Assembly: GCF_003286085.1 (NCBI RefSeq) | Contig: NW_020825313.1 | Span: 5,208,001 to 5,272,000 of the forward strand | Source: Drosophila persimilis | Taxonomy: Eukaryota > Arthropoda > Insecta > Diptera > Drosophilidae | Reading direction: 5' to 3' | Length of the DNA stretch: 64,000 nucleotides | Shown: piece by piece, positions 38,401 to 53,400 of the stretch | Numbering within the stretch: the first letter of the stretch is position 1 | How the letters are laid out: each line of letters starts with the position of its first letter | Translations under genes and position numbers: made by a program | Notes under the pieces: model-generated | The model's database searches: none | The model's input: only the letters and a program-made list of their open reading frames with translations | What the model was told of the DNA's origin: nothing

Positions 38401-41400
38401 GAACAGTGATTCAACGAGCTGCGCGTGGATTAACTTCCACTGCGCCGCCATCATCTTCCCATTCTCGTCGCTGCGGTCGATCAAGGCTGTAGCATACAAC
38501 GTATAGCGATACGCTATCATAACGAGCTATCTTTTTGTAGCGACCAGAGGAGCACGCGCTGATTCCGGCTTCCATTTGTCGTCGGCAAAAGGGGGGGTGT
38601 GAGGATTTACCACTGTGCTACCTGCTCGCATTGGATACATATAATAATATTGATTTCGGGTGCTGTTTTCCTCCCTAACACATGATCGATCGGACTGGTT
38701 ATACAGAAAAGAAGCTACTAAGAGTGACAAGCTATGCACACATAGAGGTTGCTCTGCAAAGAAAACAGAACATGCTGAAGTACGGGTTGCGCTGCTGAGT
38801 AGCTATCGGTGCAGCAGCGTTTTGCCCACCCTACCTTGACCATCTGGGCCGCAAAGCCATATTAGTGGCCGATGATCCCTAAAACCCCCAGACTCACTTC
38901 ATTTCCATAATCCACTCGGCATGGCGCCCTAAAATAATTTAGTTCATTATCGATTTCATTTTAAAACTTATTTATTACTTCCAACAGTGGCATTTCCCTA
39001 CTCTATTTAAACTCCCAATTGACTCAAAAATTAACTTAGCGAACAACAGAATTCCAGAATATTCCAAGTTGGAAATTAAAATAATAATAATAGTAGTTAA
39101 AATAGAAGAATTATAAATAAATAGAAAAAAAAAGAATTAAAATATGTATATAATATAAAATAACCAGTATATATGTATATAGGAGGTAGCCGCTAAACTG
39201 GCACACAAATTTAAAAGAGCATTTATGACAACAACAAAAAAAAACCCACGGCTACTGTTCGTGCTCTCTCTTCAGGCATGTGGATCTGCCCAACTGTTTT
39301 ACCTCTCCCCTTCCTTCTTTCCTATACCTCTCCTTCTCTCACGCTCATGCATGCATTTTATTTAGTGTAAAGCAATATTCTTTCACTTACGTGCCATCCA
39401 TCTCCAAAAGCGCTTTTGTCGAAGACGATCCGCTTGCTGTAATTTCTGTAAATGTAATTTTATTGGAAGAGCACAACAACAAAAACAGAAAAGCAGAGAA
39501 AGGACAAGGCGCGCAGAGGCTTTCGGGGGACTGCTTTTTATACCCGATACTCAAAATGAGTATTGGGGTATATTAGATTTGTGGTAAAAGTGGATGTGTG
39601 TAACGTCCAGAAGGAATCGTTTCCGACCCTATAAAGTATATATATTCTTGATCAGCATCAATAGCCGAGTCGATTGAGCCCTGTCTGTCTGTCCGTCCGT
39701 CCGTCTGTCCGTCTGTCCGTCTGTCCGTCCCCTTCAGCGCCTAATGCTCAAAGACTATAAGAGCTAGAGCAACGATGTTTTGGATCCAGACTTCTGTGAT
39801 ATGTCACTGCTCCAAAAATATTTCAAAACTTTGCCCCGCCCACTTCCGCACTCACAAAGAGCGAACATCTGTGGCATCCACAATTTTAAACATACGAGAA
39901 AACTGAAAATGCAGAATCGTAGAAAGTTACTATATCTTAAACATTAGTAAAACATTAGCGCCTACATCTCAGAGACTATTAAAGCTATAGCAACCAAATT
40001 TGGTATCCACACTCCTAATATATCGGACCGAGACGAGTTTGTTTCAAAATTTCGCCACACCCCCTTGCGCTCCCGCAAAGGACGAAAATCTGGGGCATCC
40101 ACAAATCTTGGAAACTATTAAGGCTAGAGCAACCAAATTTGGAATCCGCCCACCTATAAAACGTATATCTCAAAATTTCGCCTCACCTCTTACGTCCCCA
40201 CAAAGGACTTTTGTGATATGTCACTATTACAAGAATGTTTCAAAACTTTGCCCCGCCCACTTCCGCACTCACAAAGAGCGAACATCTGTGGCATCCACAA
40301 TTTTAAACATACGAGAAAACTGAAAATGCAGAATCGTAGAAAGTTACTATATCTTAAACATTAGTAAAACATTAGCGCCTACATCTCAGAGACTATTAAA
40401 GCTATAGCAACCAAGTTTGGTATCCACACTCCTAATATATCGGACCGAGACGAGTTTGTTTCAAAATTTCGCCACACCCCCTTGCGCTCCCGCAAAGGAC
40501 GAAAATCTGGGGCATCCACAAATCTTGGAAACTATTAAGGCAAGAGCAACCAAATTTGGAATCCGCCCACCTATAAAACGTATATCTCAAAATTTCGCCT
40601 CACCTCTTACGTCCCCACAAAGGACGAAAATCTGTTGCATCCACAATATTGCAGATTCGAGAAAACTAAAAACTCACAATCATAGAGAATAACCATATCT
40701 ATCCGGTTGCTGAATCTGGATCAGATCAGATCATTTTTATAGCCAAAAGGAACAAATCAATTTGCACTGGCTACGCAGCGCCCCTCGTCACGCTCAGACT
40801 GATTTTCTGACTCTCTCGCACGCACTCTTTGTCGTGTCATTTAATAGTAGCGGCGTCTGCCGGAGGAGAGCCATACTGACTTAGTATCGGGTATAACTGT
40901 AGAGTTGCGGTGTCTGCAGCAACTCACAACGTTCGCCCTCGTTTTCTTTGCTTTGGTTCATTGGTTTTGTCTTTCTTTTTCCCTTATTCCTTTCTTTGCT
41001 TTGGGCTCCACATAGGGCTAACCCTTACGGTTTAAGGGAAAGAAAACCACGACTGAATTAACGGCTCTGCACTGCCGAAAAGGGGAGCAAGGTATTCGTA
41101 TTCGTAACTCACTAAAACTTTGCCCATTGGCTCATGGGTAAAATTTTTATTTTTTTTTGCTGGGCGGCCGAGGGCTAGATGTTTACGCAGCTTCCCGGCG
41201 CCGACGATGCTGCTGATGCACTAAGACGGACCCACAGCTGAATCGGTGATCTATTCCTTGCCTTGGGTGCTTCTCTGCGCCAGCGGCGAATTCGTTCGGT
41301 TCTTGTGCTTTTTCGGGAGCGCAGTCTCTTCTCTTCCCTTTCTATGTACTTGGCCAGCTGGTTGTTGCGGTGGACGGCTCGGTCATCGATCCCAATTATC

Positions 41401-44400
41401 TGTTTCTTCTTTTCGCTCTTGGAAATCTGCTTGGCACAAAGTGCCAATTCTGTAATAAAATAAAACCCAAATAAAACCCAAAATTCAACACTACCTAGCG
41501 ACACCTAAAAACCCCAATGTCCAACTTACCGCTATGTTGCGATTGGCACTCTGGTTATCTGTACTTGCATATGACCGTCCAAAAGAAAAAGAGAACAGAG
41601 AAAAAGTTTCTTTATGGTATAATTTGAAAGCAACCGAACCTTTTTTTTTTTGGACTTGGCACTGGCGCGAGGCTTAGTTTTGTTTTTCCGCTAATATTTC
41701 CGCTTTCGACCAAATACACTACCTTCTGAAGTGGGACCCAAAATCGAAAAGAGCGACCGTAGCTCGACTTGCATCCACGAACCCTCCTAACAGCGAAAGT
41801 ACCAACCACCATTTCCCTCGCATTAACATAACCGCGGTCTATTCTCTCCCGAGTCCGACCGTCTGCCCAAAAAGTACCCGCCGATCACGAGCAATAGGGG
41901 CGCTAACCGCAATTTCAAATTTTTGTTTAGTTTTTTCGTTTTATTTTTTTGTTGTTGTAGTAATGTTATTGTAGCTGGTTCAAGCGTCACTACAAATTCC
42001 CCCCTACCAAAATCACACTTTGGGGACCACACCAAAATTGGGATCAACGCTTGAACGGCTATTAAAAGAAAAGTTATTGTTCTAAATCCTTGGTGTGAAA
42101 CTTCCCGATTAATTTATCCTGCAGATCTTCCACCTCATAGTAGCAACTTCCTAGCTTCTGTCGTATCCGACTTTTAATAAAAGCTGGTGCTAGTTTAGCG
42201 CTAAATCCCTTCGCGAAATTGCTGTGCTGGAAACTCCGTCGATATATCTCCTGACCTACAGCAAATGACACCTGCCGATTGCGCAAATTGTATGTTCTTT
42301 CATTCCTAGCGTGTTGTGCGTGCATCGTATCCTTTGCCTTATGTCTGATGAGATCAAACGAATCCTCTTTACCAAACTGTACAGTGCGATCTTCCAGCAT
42401 CTGTAAATCTCTTAACAGCCTGTAGCTGGCTGCATCGACAATCATGTGCTGGCCAAAAGCGAGGCTATAAGGAGTCGTATTTATGGCTGAATGGACCGAG
42501 GAACGCAGCGCACAGCAAATGTTACTGCTCATCCCAATTCTTTTGATCAGGGCGGACATATGATTTCATGGCAGCTATCACCGATCGGTTTACTCGTTCT
42601 GATGCGTTTGCCTGCGGAGCGTAAACAGCAGTATACCTGTGCACAATATGATCTTTCCTTAGCAGCGCATTAAACACCTCATACCTGAACTGTACACCAT
42701 TATCCGAAACAATTGTTTCAGGAACCCCAAAACAATGGAACAATTCTTCTTCCAGATACCGTGCCACGACATCCGCAGTCAACTTTTTTACTGGCATTAA
42801 GAAAGGAAACTTCGACAAGTGATCAGCCACAATAAAAATCCCTATATGCCCAGAAGGACTTCGGGGATACGGACCCAGGAAATCGACAAACAGTTTCTGG
42901 AAAAACCTATCCGATGTACCAATGTTCCCTAGAGGAGGTCGAAGGGTGTGATTGGGATGCTTTGTGATCTTGCATACATGGCAATTATTTATATATGTCC
43001 TTACGTCGGACACCAAATTCGGCCAATAGTAGACACGCCTAAGTTTTTATAATGTTTTGGTTTATCCCACAGTGAGCTGATAGCTGGTTTTCGTGAGCGT
43101 CTTTTAAGGTTTCCTCGACTAATCCTCGTTGTATCCAAAGCTTCCAACATAAATCTTCAGCTACTTTGTCTCCCGCCGCGTGCTCGTCGCGTCGGTATAT
43201 ATACCCATCTACGATTTTCAAATCTGGAGTCTTGGACGCGTTTTCGACGAGTTTCTTAGGGCTCTTAGGGCTACATACTCAGGCGACCTAAATTCTTCTG
43301 ACTGAAGGTTAACAATGCTGGACAATGCCGATAAGTCTTCGGTATTTGTGCGCGAAAGAGCATCTGTAAGCCCTAAACTTCTTAACCGCTAAAACTGCTG
43401 CCAAACACTCTTTTTCGGTCACTGTGTAATTCCGTTGGCATTTATTTAGCTTCCGTGACATGAAAGCCACAGGTACTTCATCCTTCTCCTCATTGGTCTG
43501 CATCAACACGGCCCCCACGCCAGAGTCACTTGCATCACAATGTATGCTAAATGGTATATTGAAATTCGGGCTATGCAAAACAGGGGCTGTGCTCATATGT
43601 TCTTTTAATAATTCGAACGACTTTTGTGCTTCTTCGCTCCAAACAAAGCTACGTTTTTGCTTTAGGGTATCTGTTAAAGGGGCGGCCAATGCAGCATAGT
43701 TCCGGATGAACTTATGATACCATCCAGTTAAGCCAAGGAAACGTCGAACTTGCTTAATTGAACGAGGTACTGGAAAATCGGTAGTAGCTGCTATTTTGTC
43801 TGGATCGGTATTAATTGTGCCATCACCAATTACGTGACCTAAATATTTGACCTCCTTTATACAAAAATGACTCTTTTCAACATTAAGGGTTAAATTTGCT
43901 ATTTTAAATTAAGTAGCTAGAATTCCTAATACCTCCAGATGCCGCTGAAACGTTGCAGACACGATCAAGAGGTCATCAATGAAGTTATCCATGAGCCTTG
44001 ACATGGTCTGAGGTGAGTCAGCTAGCCCAAATGGCATCACGGTGAACTGATAAAGAGGCCTTCCGGGAACAGTAAAAGCCGTTTTATCCCGCGATTTCCT
44101 ATCGAGCGGTATCTGCCAAAATGCGTCTTTTAGATCCAAGCTCGTAATGAACTCGCCCTTGGGCAATCTTGCCAGAATACCATCGATAAGCGGCATAGGA
44201 TATGCGTCCTTTACTGTAGAATCGAAGAGTCGAACTTTGCCAGGTTTGCGCACTAATACTACTGGTTAGGACCTACTACTATTTGATTACCCCCAGCCTA
44301 AGCATTCGATCTAATTCATTGTACATCAGCTTCTCTATAGCAGGTGAAACTGGATAGTGACGCTGCTTAACTGGTTTTGCGTCAGCTATATCAATCGAAT

Positions 44401-47400
44401 GCGATATCAAGGTGGTGCGTCCTAAACCCTTGATAGCAAAGGAGGGAAACTGAAGAATGGCAGCTGCTAGTGTTTTTTGTTGATGTACAGTTAATGACCT
44501 ACTTAAGGGATCGCTCAATGACACAACCGATAGTTGCTCACTTAAAAGAGAAACTGGAAGAAAGTTAAAAGCCTTCCAAAAATCTATACCCAAATAAAGG
44601 TCTCCCGATAAAGTTGGGACTAAGAAAAAGGTTATCTTCTTGGATTCGCCCCGATAGCTAACCTCTGTCGTCAGTCGACCAATAATATCCTGTGATTTTC
44701 CATCGGCCGTCTTCACCGTGGCCGATAAAGGCTTATATTCCGTTTTCTCCATTACGTCTTTCGCCAGATGACCGCCAATACAGCACACGGACGCACCGGT
44801 GTCCAAAAGGCCGACTACCGTGTTACCCAGTAGAGTGACTTGGGCATATGGGCGAAAGTCATGGAGTTTCCCAATTACTGTCTCTAATAGCATCTTGCGT
44901 TCAGCCCAAGTTTGACGGTTGAAGGCAATCCTACGCAATCGCGAACGAGTGCTACCTTTGCCGGGAGTGGAATAATTGATGGATTGCTGTAAGTCAGCGT
45001 GATATGACGCGGCCGGTAATAAGTTATGTAACAATTTTGGAGTCTCATCTAATCTGTATTCGTCCCCCTCGAGACAAACTGTTTGCGTGCACTTTTCGGT
45101 TGTGCACGCGCTGCTAAGTTTTTTGTGGCATTCGAGCTGCCCACATAAAAATTTCGCGTGTTCACACCAGATTTCTGAGCAATGATGAAAGCTGGCTCAT
45201 ATACAATTTCTCGCTTAACCTCAGTAAGAAGATTTGCTCTAAGAGTCTCTAACAAGGATTGCTCCGACATGGGCTGTGTGAGCCGATCTGCCAAAGAGGC
45301 GATCACACTGTAAAAATCATCGAACGACTCGGGCTCATAGTTCGAAGTTCCCATTCATCGTTTGGTGGGTTAAGGCTTCTGTTAAGCTATTAAGCGTTTT
45401 TAATAACTGTTGCAATTTGAAGTTAATGAAAGTCGAGAGGCTGTTTATAATTCACAATTTATTTGCATATGTAAACCAACTTATCGCGTATGTACATATG
45501 GGGATGATTGGGCGAACGATTGATGCGAGGATGTTAATATAATAGCTGCGACGATTACGGGCCAATCTGCCGGGCCCTATGCAGCAAGCTTAGACGCGAG
45601 CGAGAGCGTATGATAGCCCGAGAGCGTTAGAGCTGCTCGGGGACGCTGTTAAGCCGAGTCCGAGAGATTGCGACATAAGGAGACGAAAGAATTCCGCTGC
45701 ATGCGCATATGCGGTAGCAAATTATCTTTGCAGTGGGGCATTGGAAACGACAACACCAAAATGCATTTCCTTTGGGCCGCACCACTGGCAATAATTTAAA
45801 ATATTTAAGCTGCTTGACCCGACATACTCCCCCCGTTGGAAGCCTGACTTTCAACAGCATCTTTAAGGGGCAGCAGGCACAGCTTGTTGACGGCGCGCTT
45901 GGTGATTCCAGGTGACGTCTTCAGCACAGCAACTCGGGAAACGCCATCTCGTCCAGGCAAAAGCTCGACCACTCTCGCCAGTGGCCACTTCATGGGAGGA
46001 AGATTCTCATCCTTGACAAGAACCAAATCTGCGACAGCTAAACTAGGCTTCGCAGTGGGCCACTTTGAGCGCTGCTGCAGTGATGTTATGTATTCCTCCT
46101 TCCACCGGGACCAAAAAAGCTGCTGCAGGTACGAAACGCGCTGCCAGCCGTCCAGGCGATCGAAGTTTAGCAGCGTAACGTCAGGTTCAGCGAACGAAGC
46201 AGGAGGGCCACCATTCAAGAAATGCGCTGGAGTTAAAACATCTAGATCGGCAGGGCTCTCTGAAATTGAAACTAAAGGTCTTGAATTAATCACTGCCGTG
46301 ATGTGGCACAACAGCGTCCGCAGCTCGTCAAATCCAAGAACCGAGTTGCCTATCGCACGGTAGAAGTGGTACTTGGCCGTCTTCACTGCAGCCTCCCATA
46401 GACCACCAAAATGAGGGGAGCGCGGAGGAATGAAATGCCAGTCTATAACCTCGACCAAGCAAAAATCCAGCAGCGCCTTCTGATGGTCATCGCTGAGGAC
46501 CAGGCGCTTTAATTCCATCAGCTCATTCTTAGCGCCGACAAAATTGGTTACGTTGTCTGACCAAATTTTTCCGCGGCTTTCGTCTAGTACATATGCAGCG
46601 CTTTAGTCCATGTAGAAAAGCAACTGTGGATAAGTCCTTTATAAGCTCCAGATGAATAGCCTTGGTAGGGAAAAAAATGAAGACGCAGACGTAGCACTTG
46701 ATTGGAGCCTTGTTGCGTGCCTCCGGTTTGTAGAAAAACGGCCCACAGAAGTCCACGCCTGTGATCTCAAAGGCATGAGAACCATCGAGCCGCTCCTTTG
46801 GAAGATCCGCCATAATATGCTCCAATACCCTGGGCTTCAGTCGAAAGCATCTTACGCATTTGTTTACTGCCTTGTTTACCGTCTTCCTCCCCCCAATAGG
46901 CCAATATTGGGATCGAATTAGTCCAAGCAAAGCTCGAGGACCAGCGTGCAGATTCCGCTCATGAAAATGGGAGATTATTGCAAGAGTCAGTGGATGGCTG
47001 CTGGGCAAGATGATTGGATGACGGCCATCAAAATCCAACGAAGAGTTTTTTAGTCGACCATCTACCCTGAGAAGTCCAAACTGATCCATGAATGGCGATA
47101 ACGATGCGATTGACCTCGATGAGGAGACCTTGCCCGCAGTGACTTCATGCCCTCCCATAGCTGAGTACGCTGGACTAGTCGTAGCAATACCCGGGTTCCA
47201 TGTTCAATGTCTGAGACAGTGAGTCCGGTGCGCCGAATTCGGTTGCAAAACTTGTGAATGTATCCGAAAACGCGTTGCAAAGAAGCAAATGAATTCGCAT
47301 ACTTGGAATCAGCAATAATGTCCATATAGGGCGATTTGACCAGAAGAGCCTTCCGACGAAGTTCAAGGGCTGGCTTATCAGTTAGCACAGTGGGTGGCCA

Positions 47401-50400
47401 GTCATCTGAGAAGCCGCAAAGAAATGGAGGACCATGAGCCCAAAGAGGTGACTCATTCAGCTCAGTCGGATGAGCCCCTCGAGACAGAATGTCGGCTGGG
47501 TTTAAAGCTGTGGGAACATAGCGCTATTCCATTTTTTCGGTCATTTCCTGAATCGTTAACATTAAATATTTGCAACAAAAATATTAAATCTTGATGGCTC
47601 GTCCCGAATCCAAGAGAGCGCAACGGCAGAATCACACCAACAGTAACACCTTCCCTTGAATACATTCATTCCAGCTACCTCAGATATGAGCCTAGCCAGC
47701 AACTCCGCTCCACAAAGCTCCAACTTTGGTACTGTAAGTGTCTTCAAAGGAGCCACACGAGATTTGGCACAAAGTAAGTGACTGCTGGAATGCTGACCCT
47801 TGGACACGACATAAATGCATGCACCATAAGCCTCGATGCTGGCATAGCAAAATCCGTGAATTTCCAGCGTCGAGTCTGGAAGGAGTACAAGCCGAGGAAA
47901 TTCAAGTCGACGAATCTGACCAAATCTGGTGCATATTTCCTGCCACTCGGTGTTTAGTGCGACTGGAAGGCTTTCATCCCAGGACAACTTCTCTTGGCAC
48001 AAACGCTGGAGAAAGATTTTGGATTTAGTAATTACGAGACCAGCTAGTCCGAGAGGATCGTAGAATCGCGCTATGGATGACAAAACAGAGCGCCTGCAGG
48101 AATTCTAAGAAGATTGAAGGGCCGAGAACGAAAATAATAGTAGATCAGAAACCGGATCCCACGCAAGTCCTAAAGTTTTAGTCACAATGGCTGCCATCGT
48201 CGAACTTGAAAAATGTTTCCTTGTCCTCTTCCGGAACATCATCCAGCACAGCAGGGACGTTCGAACACCATTTCCTCAATCTGAACTGACCTCTAGCCAA
48301 AATTCCAGTAGTTTGCTCCCGAATTGGGATAGCCTCCTCCTGCGAGCTGGCTCCAGATATCAAGTCATCCACGTAGAAGTCACGGCGAAGGATTTCAGCT
48401 CCAACTGGAAACGCCATCTGCTCGTCCATTGCACCTGATGCTCGCACAGATAGATAGGAGGCAGGCTTCGTCCCATAAGTAACGGTGTCCAATTGAAACA
48501 CACGCAAGTCTTCTTCCCTGGAGTTTCTCCACAGAATACACTGCAAGTTGCTATCCTCGGTCGAGACTCTTACACAACGATACATCTTACAGATATCTTC
48601 CGTAATCGCAACGGCGTATGACCGAAATCGAGCAAGAATATGAAACAGTTTGGGTTGGATTACGGGACCAGCCATTAAAACGTCGTTCAGGGAATATCCA
48701 GATGAGGTTGAAGCGGATCCATCAAAAACGACGCGAAGCTTGGTCGTAGAACTATCTTCCTTCATGACGCAATGGTGAGGCAAAAAATATCGGCAGTTGC
48801 TGATTGACTGGGTAGGAACCTGAGACATATGGCCTACATCAAGGTACTCCTTTATAAATGCTGCATACTGAGATTTAACATCAGGGCGACGATCTAACTT
48901 TCTCTCAAGGGTCAGGAATCTACGAAGCGCTTGATTGTAAGATTCTCCAAGGAGATCCAAATTATATTTTGCTGGCCGCCGAACACAATAATCGCCTTTA
49001 TGTAGTCGAAGGAAATGCTGCACAAAGTGTGCTTCACAATCTAGCTCTTCTTTGGTAGACTTTATTATTGGTTCGATGCAATTTTCTGCCTCCCAAAACC
49101 TCCGAAGAAGCACCTCAAGCCGATCCTCTGGATCATTATCCTCAGCAGCTACGGCCCGAGCGCGAGAGACCATCAACGAGGAACCTTTTAAACGCGAACA
49201 ACTTCCAGTAACGACCCATCCCAAGCGCGTTTTCTGAGTTGAAGGCAATCCTGGCAGTAGCTTGACCTGACCAACACACAGGAGCTCGAAAAACAGACTT
49301 GCGCCAATTAGCAGATCGACGCGCTGCGGCTTATAAAACTCCGGATCAGCTAGTGGTATGTTAGATGGAATGTTCCAGTTTTGAGTGTCAATTCCAAAGC
49401 TTGGCTGTCGATCGGTTATGCTAGAGGCTACAATGGCAGTGATCAGAGTTGAGTAATCCGATGAGCGAGAGTGCAGGCTAACGTTGACCGAAAATTCATC
49501 CGTGACGAAGCTAGAGTCGCCTATTCCCGAGACTGCAGTCGATGATTTCATTTTTCAAAGCTGAAGCTGATTCGCGAAACGAGAAGTTATTAGATGCAAC
49601 TGTGAGCCGGAATCCAGCAACGCTCGGCAGGGAACTAAAACTCCGGAACGATTTTTGACTAAGACCGTGGCCGTGGCAAGTAGAACAACACCATTCCTGA
49701 GATCTTGGGCAATAATGGCAGACGAGGTAGCCGCTGACGTAGAGGGCTCAGTGGTATGCTCAGACGGCGTAGACTCAGACAGCGCAGACTGAGATGGAGT
49801 ATACGGCGCTGATTTCCCTTGGACTGCAGTATCTTCAGGGCTACCAAAATGAAGGAGGGTATGGTGTCTACCCCCGCAGGTACGACAGTTGCTCGAGGTG
49901 CACTGAAGTAATCGATGCCCTGTTCTGAGACAATTTATACACAACGAAAGCCGCTTGGCTTCTTTATGGCGATTTGTGGGGGACAGCGCTTTAAACTTCT
50001 GACAGTGCTGGACCTCGTGAGCACCATCGTTGCACAGCGCGCAGCGTGCTAAGGTTTGGTTCGTTGTAACCAATGTGGACCTAAAATTATTATGCTTTCT
50101 ACTTCTGCCCACCTGATTGCTCAACGCATAGCTTGCCATAGAAAAGTCCATCGTCTCCAATGATCTGCATCGCTGCTCCAAGAACGAGGTCATAGATTCT
50201 CACGACGGAATTAAGTTGGCGAATGCGGGGTCGTTGAATCGTTCCTCCCACTTCTCTTGGCTCGCTGGATCCAGTTTTCGGAGAAGCTCCTGCACGATGA
50301 TGCATCCTGCGATCTGCTCAGTGGTGCCCAAACCCTGGAGCGCGCGCAGGCTCCACAGCCTGAAGCGCCAAAATCTCATTGATGTGTGCCTGAAAAACCA

Positions 50401-53400
50401 ATCGCCGATTATTGAATCTGTTTTCCAACAAATCTAATGCCACAGCATAATTGCCATCTGAGATTTCCAGCGACCGAACAGTCTCCAATGCCGAATCCCG
50501 CAGACAGGAACGCAAATGCTGGAGCTTTTCTATGTTTGTTAAGTCCGGATGACTGTCGATGATGGTGGCAAGCATTGAATAAAAGTCCGTCCAGTTCGCA
50601 TACCCGCCGCTAAACGTCGGCAATTGTATAGGAGGCAAGGATGGTACTTGTCTACGGTGAGGTAGAAATTGCGAGCCGGCAAAATCAACCGTAGTGTTTC
50701 CTCCAGACAAGGTAGAATGAAACGGCATGCGGCCGCTACTCTTAGCCATTTCCCTTATAATCGCCGCCTTCAGCGAGCTTGCAAGTGACTCAAAAATGTC
50801 ACACAAACCACTGTGAATTTCGCTTCGATCCAATTCCTCAAGCTCGCCGTGAAACATCTCAAATTTGCTGATCAACTTCTCGACTTGCTCTTGCTTTACC
50901 ACGAGCATGTAGTAGTCACAGTCCAACGACTCATTCTGCCAAGCGGTAGCTAACCTTTTCATTTTCTCGCATAATTCCGTTGACTTAAGCTTCAAAAAAG
51001 ACAGCCTGTTTTGCTCACTGGTCATTGGAATTTCGTTAGCAGCAATAATTTCCATGCTAGCGGCAGCGTTAGCAGAAAGACCAACGTCTCTAGCGGGAAG
51101 ATGATCGCAAAGAGTAACACGAGCAATAGACGACAAGAACCGAGCCCAGCAATACAAAGGCGACCGGTGTAAGAAACGTTTCTTGCGGGAAGATGACCGA
51201 AAAGAGAAGCGCAAGCCAACAGCTATGTACGTGCACTACCGAATATGCAGGGGAGGCCGGTGTATATATGTGTGGATAACTTATGTAGTCGATGACACTG
51301 GTTGAAATGGCAATTAGTTTAGATCTTTGAATGCTATATTTGTTTCTGATTGCACTGATGGATTATTTATTGCACAATCACGTCGGGGTCACCAAATGTT
51401 AAGCTGTTAAGCGTTTTTAATAACTGTTGCAATTTGAAGTTAAGGAAAGTCGAGAGGCTGTTTATAATTCACAATTTATTTGCATATGTAAACCAACTTA
51501 TCGCGTATGTACATATGGGGATGATTGGGCGAACGATTGATGCGAGGATGTTAATATAATAGCTGCGACGATTACGGGCCAATCTGCCGGGCCCTATGCA
51601 GCAAGCTTAGACGCGAGCGAGAGCGTATGATAGCCCGAGAGCGTTAGAGCTGCTCGGGGACGCTGTTAAGCCGAGTCCGAGAGATTGCGACATAAGGAGA
51701 CGAAAGAATTCCGCTGCATGCGCATATGCGGTAGCAAATTATCTTTGCAGTGGGGCATTGGAAACGACAACACCAAAATGCATTTCCTTTGGGCCGCACC
51801 ACTGGCAATAATTTAAAATATTTAAGCTGCTTGACCCGACATACTCCCCCCGTTGGAAGCCTGACTTTCAACAGCATCTTTAAGGGGCAGCAGGCACAGC
51901 TTGTTGACGGCGCGCTTGGTGATTCCAGGTGACGTCTTCAGCACAGCAACTCGGGAAACGCCATCTCGTCCAGGCAAAAGCTCGACCACTCTCGCCAGTG
52001 GCCACTTCATGGGAGGAAGATTCTCATCCTTGACAAGAACCAAATCTGCGACAGCTAAACTAGGCTTCGCAGTGGGCCACTTTGAGCGCTGCTGCAGTGA
52101 TGTTATGTATTCCTCCTTCCACCAGGACCAAAAAAGCTGCTGCAGGTACGAAACGCGCTGCCAGCCGTCCAGGCGATCGAAGTTTAGCAGCGTAACGTCA
52201 GGTTCAGCGAACGAAGCAGGAGGGCCACCATTCAAGAAATGCGCTGGAGTTAGAACATCTAGATCGGCAGGGCTCTCTGAAATTGAAACTAAAGGTCTTG
52301 AATTAATCACTGCCGTGATGTGGCACAACAGCGTCCGCAGCTCGTCAAATCCAAGAACCGAGTTGCCTATCGCACGGTAGAAGTGGTACTTGGCCGTCTT
52401 CACTGCAGCCTCCCATAGACCACCAAAATGAGGGGAGCGCGGAGGAATGAAATGCCAGTCTATAACCTCGACCAAGCAAAAATCCAGCAGCGCCTTCTGA
52501 TGGTCATCGCTGAGGACCAGGCGCTTTAATTCCATCAGCTCATTCTTAGCGCCGACAAAATTGGTTACGTTGTCTGACCAAATTTTTCCGCGGCTTTCGT
52601 CTAGTACATATGAAGCGCTTTAGTCCATGTAGAAAAGCAACTGTGGATAAGTCCTTTATAAGCTCCAGATGAATAGCCTTGGTAGGGAAAAAAATGAAGA
52701 CGCAGACGTAGCACTTGATTGGAGCCTTGTTGCGTGCCTCCGGTTTGTAGAAAAACGGCCCACAGAAGTCCACGCCTGTGATCTCAAAGGCATGAGAACC
52801 ATCGAGCCGCTCCTTTGGAAGATTCGCCATAATATGCTCCAATACCCTGGGCTTCAGTCGAAAGCATCTTACGCATTTGTTTACTGCCTTGTTTACCGTC
52901 TTCCTCCCCCCAATAGGCCAATATTGGGATCGAATTAGTCCAAGCAAAGCTCGAGGACCAGCGTGCAGATTCCGCTCATGAAAATGGGAGATTATTGCAA
53001 GAGTCAGTGGATGGCTGCTGCGCAAGATGATTGGATGACGGCCATCAAAATCCAACGAAGAGTTTTTTAGTCGACCATCTACCCTGAGAAGTCCAAACTG
53101 ATCCATGAATGGCGATAACGATGCGATTGACCTCGATGAGGAGACCTTGCCCGCAGTGACTTCATGCCCTCCCATAGCTGAGTACGCTGGACTAGTCGTA
53201 GCAATACCCGGGTTCCATGTTCAATGTCTGAGACAGTGAGTCCGGTGCGCCGAATTCGGTTGCAAAACTTGTGAATGTATCCGAAAACGCGTTGCAAAGA
53301 AGCAAATGAATTCGCATACTTGGAATCAGCAATAATGTCCATATAGGGCGATTTGACCAGAAGAGCCTTCCTACGAAGTTCAAGGGCTGGCTTATCAGTT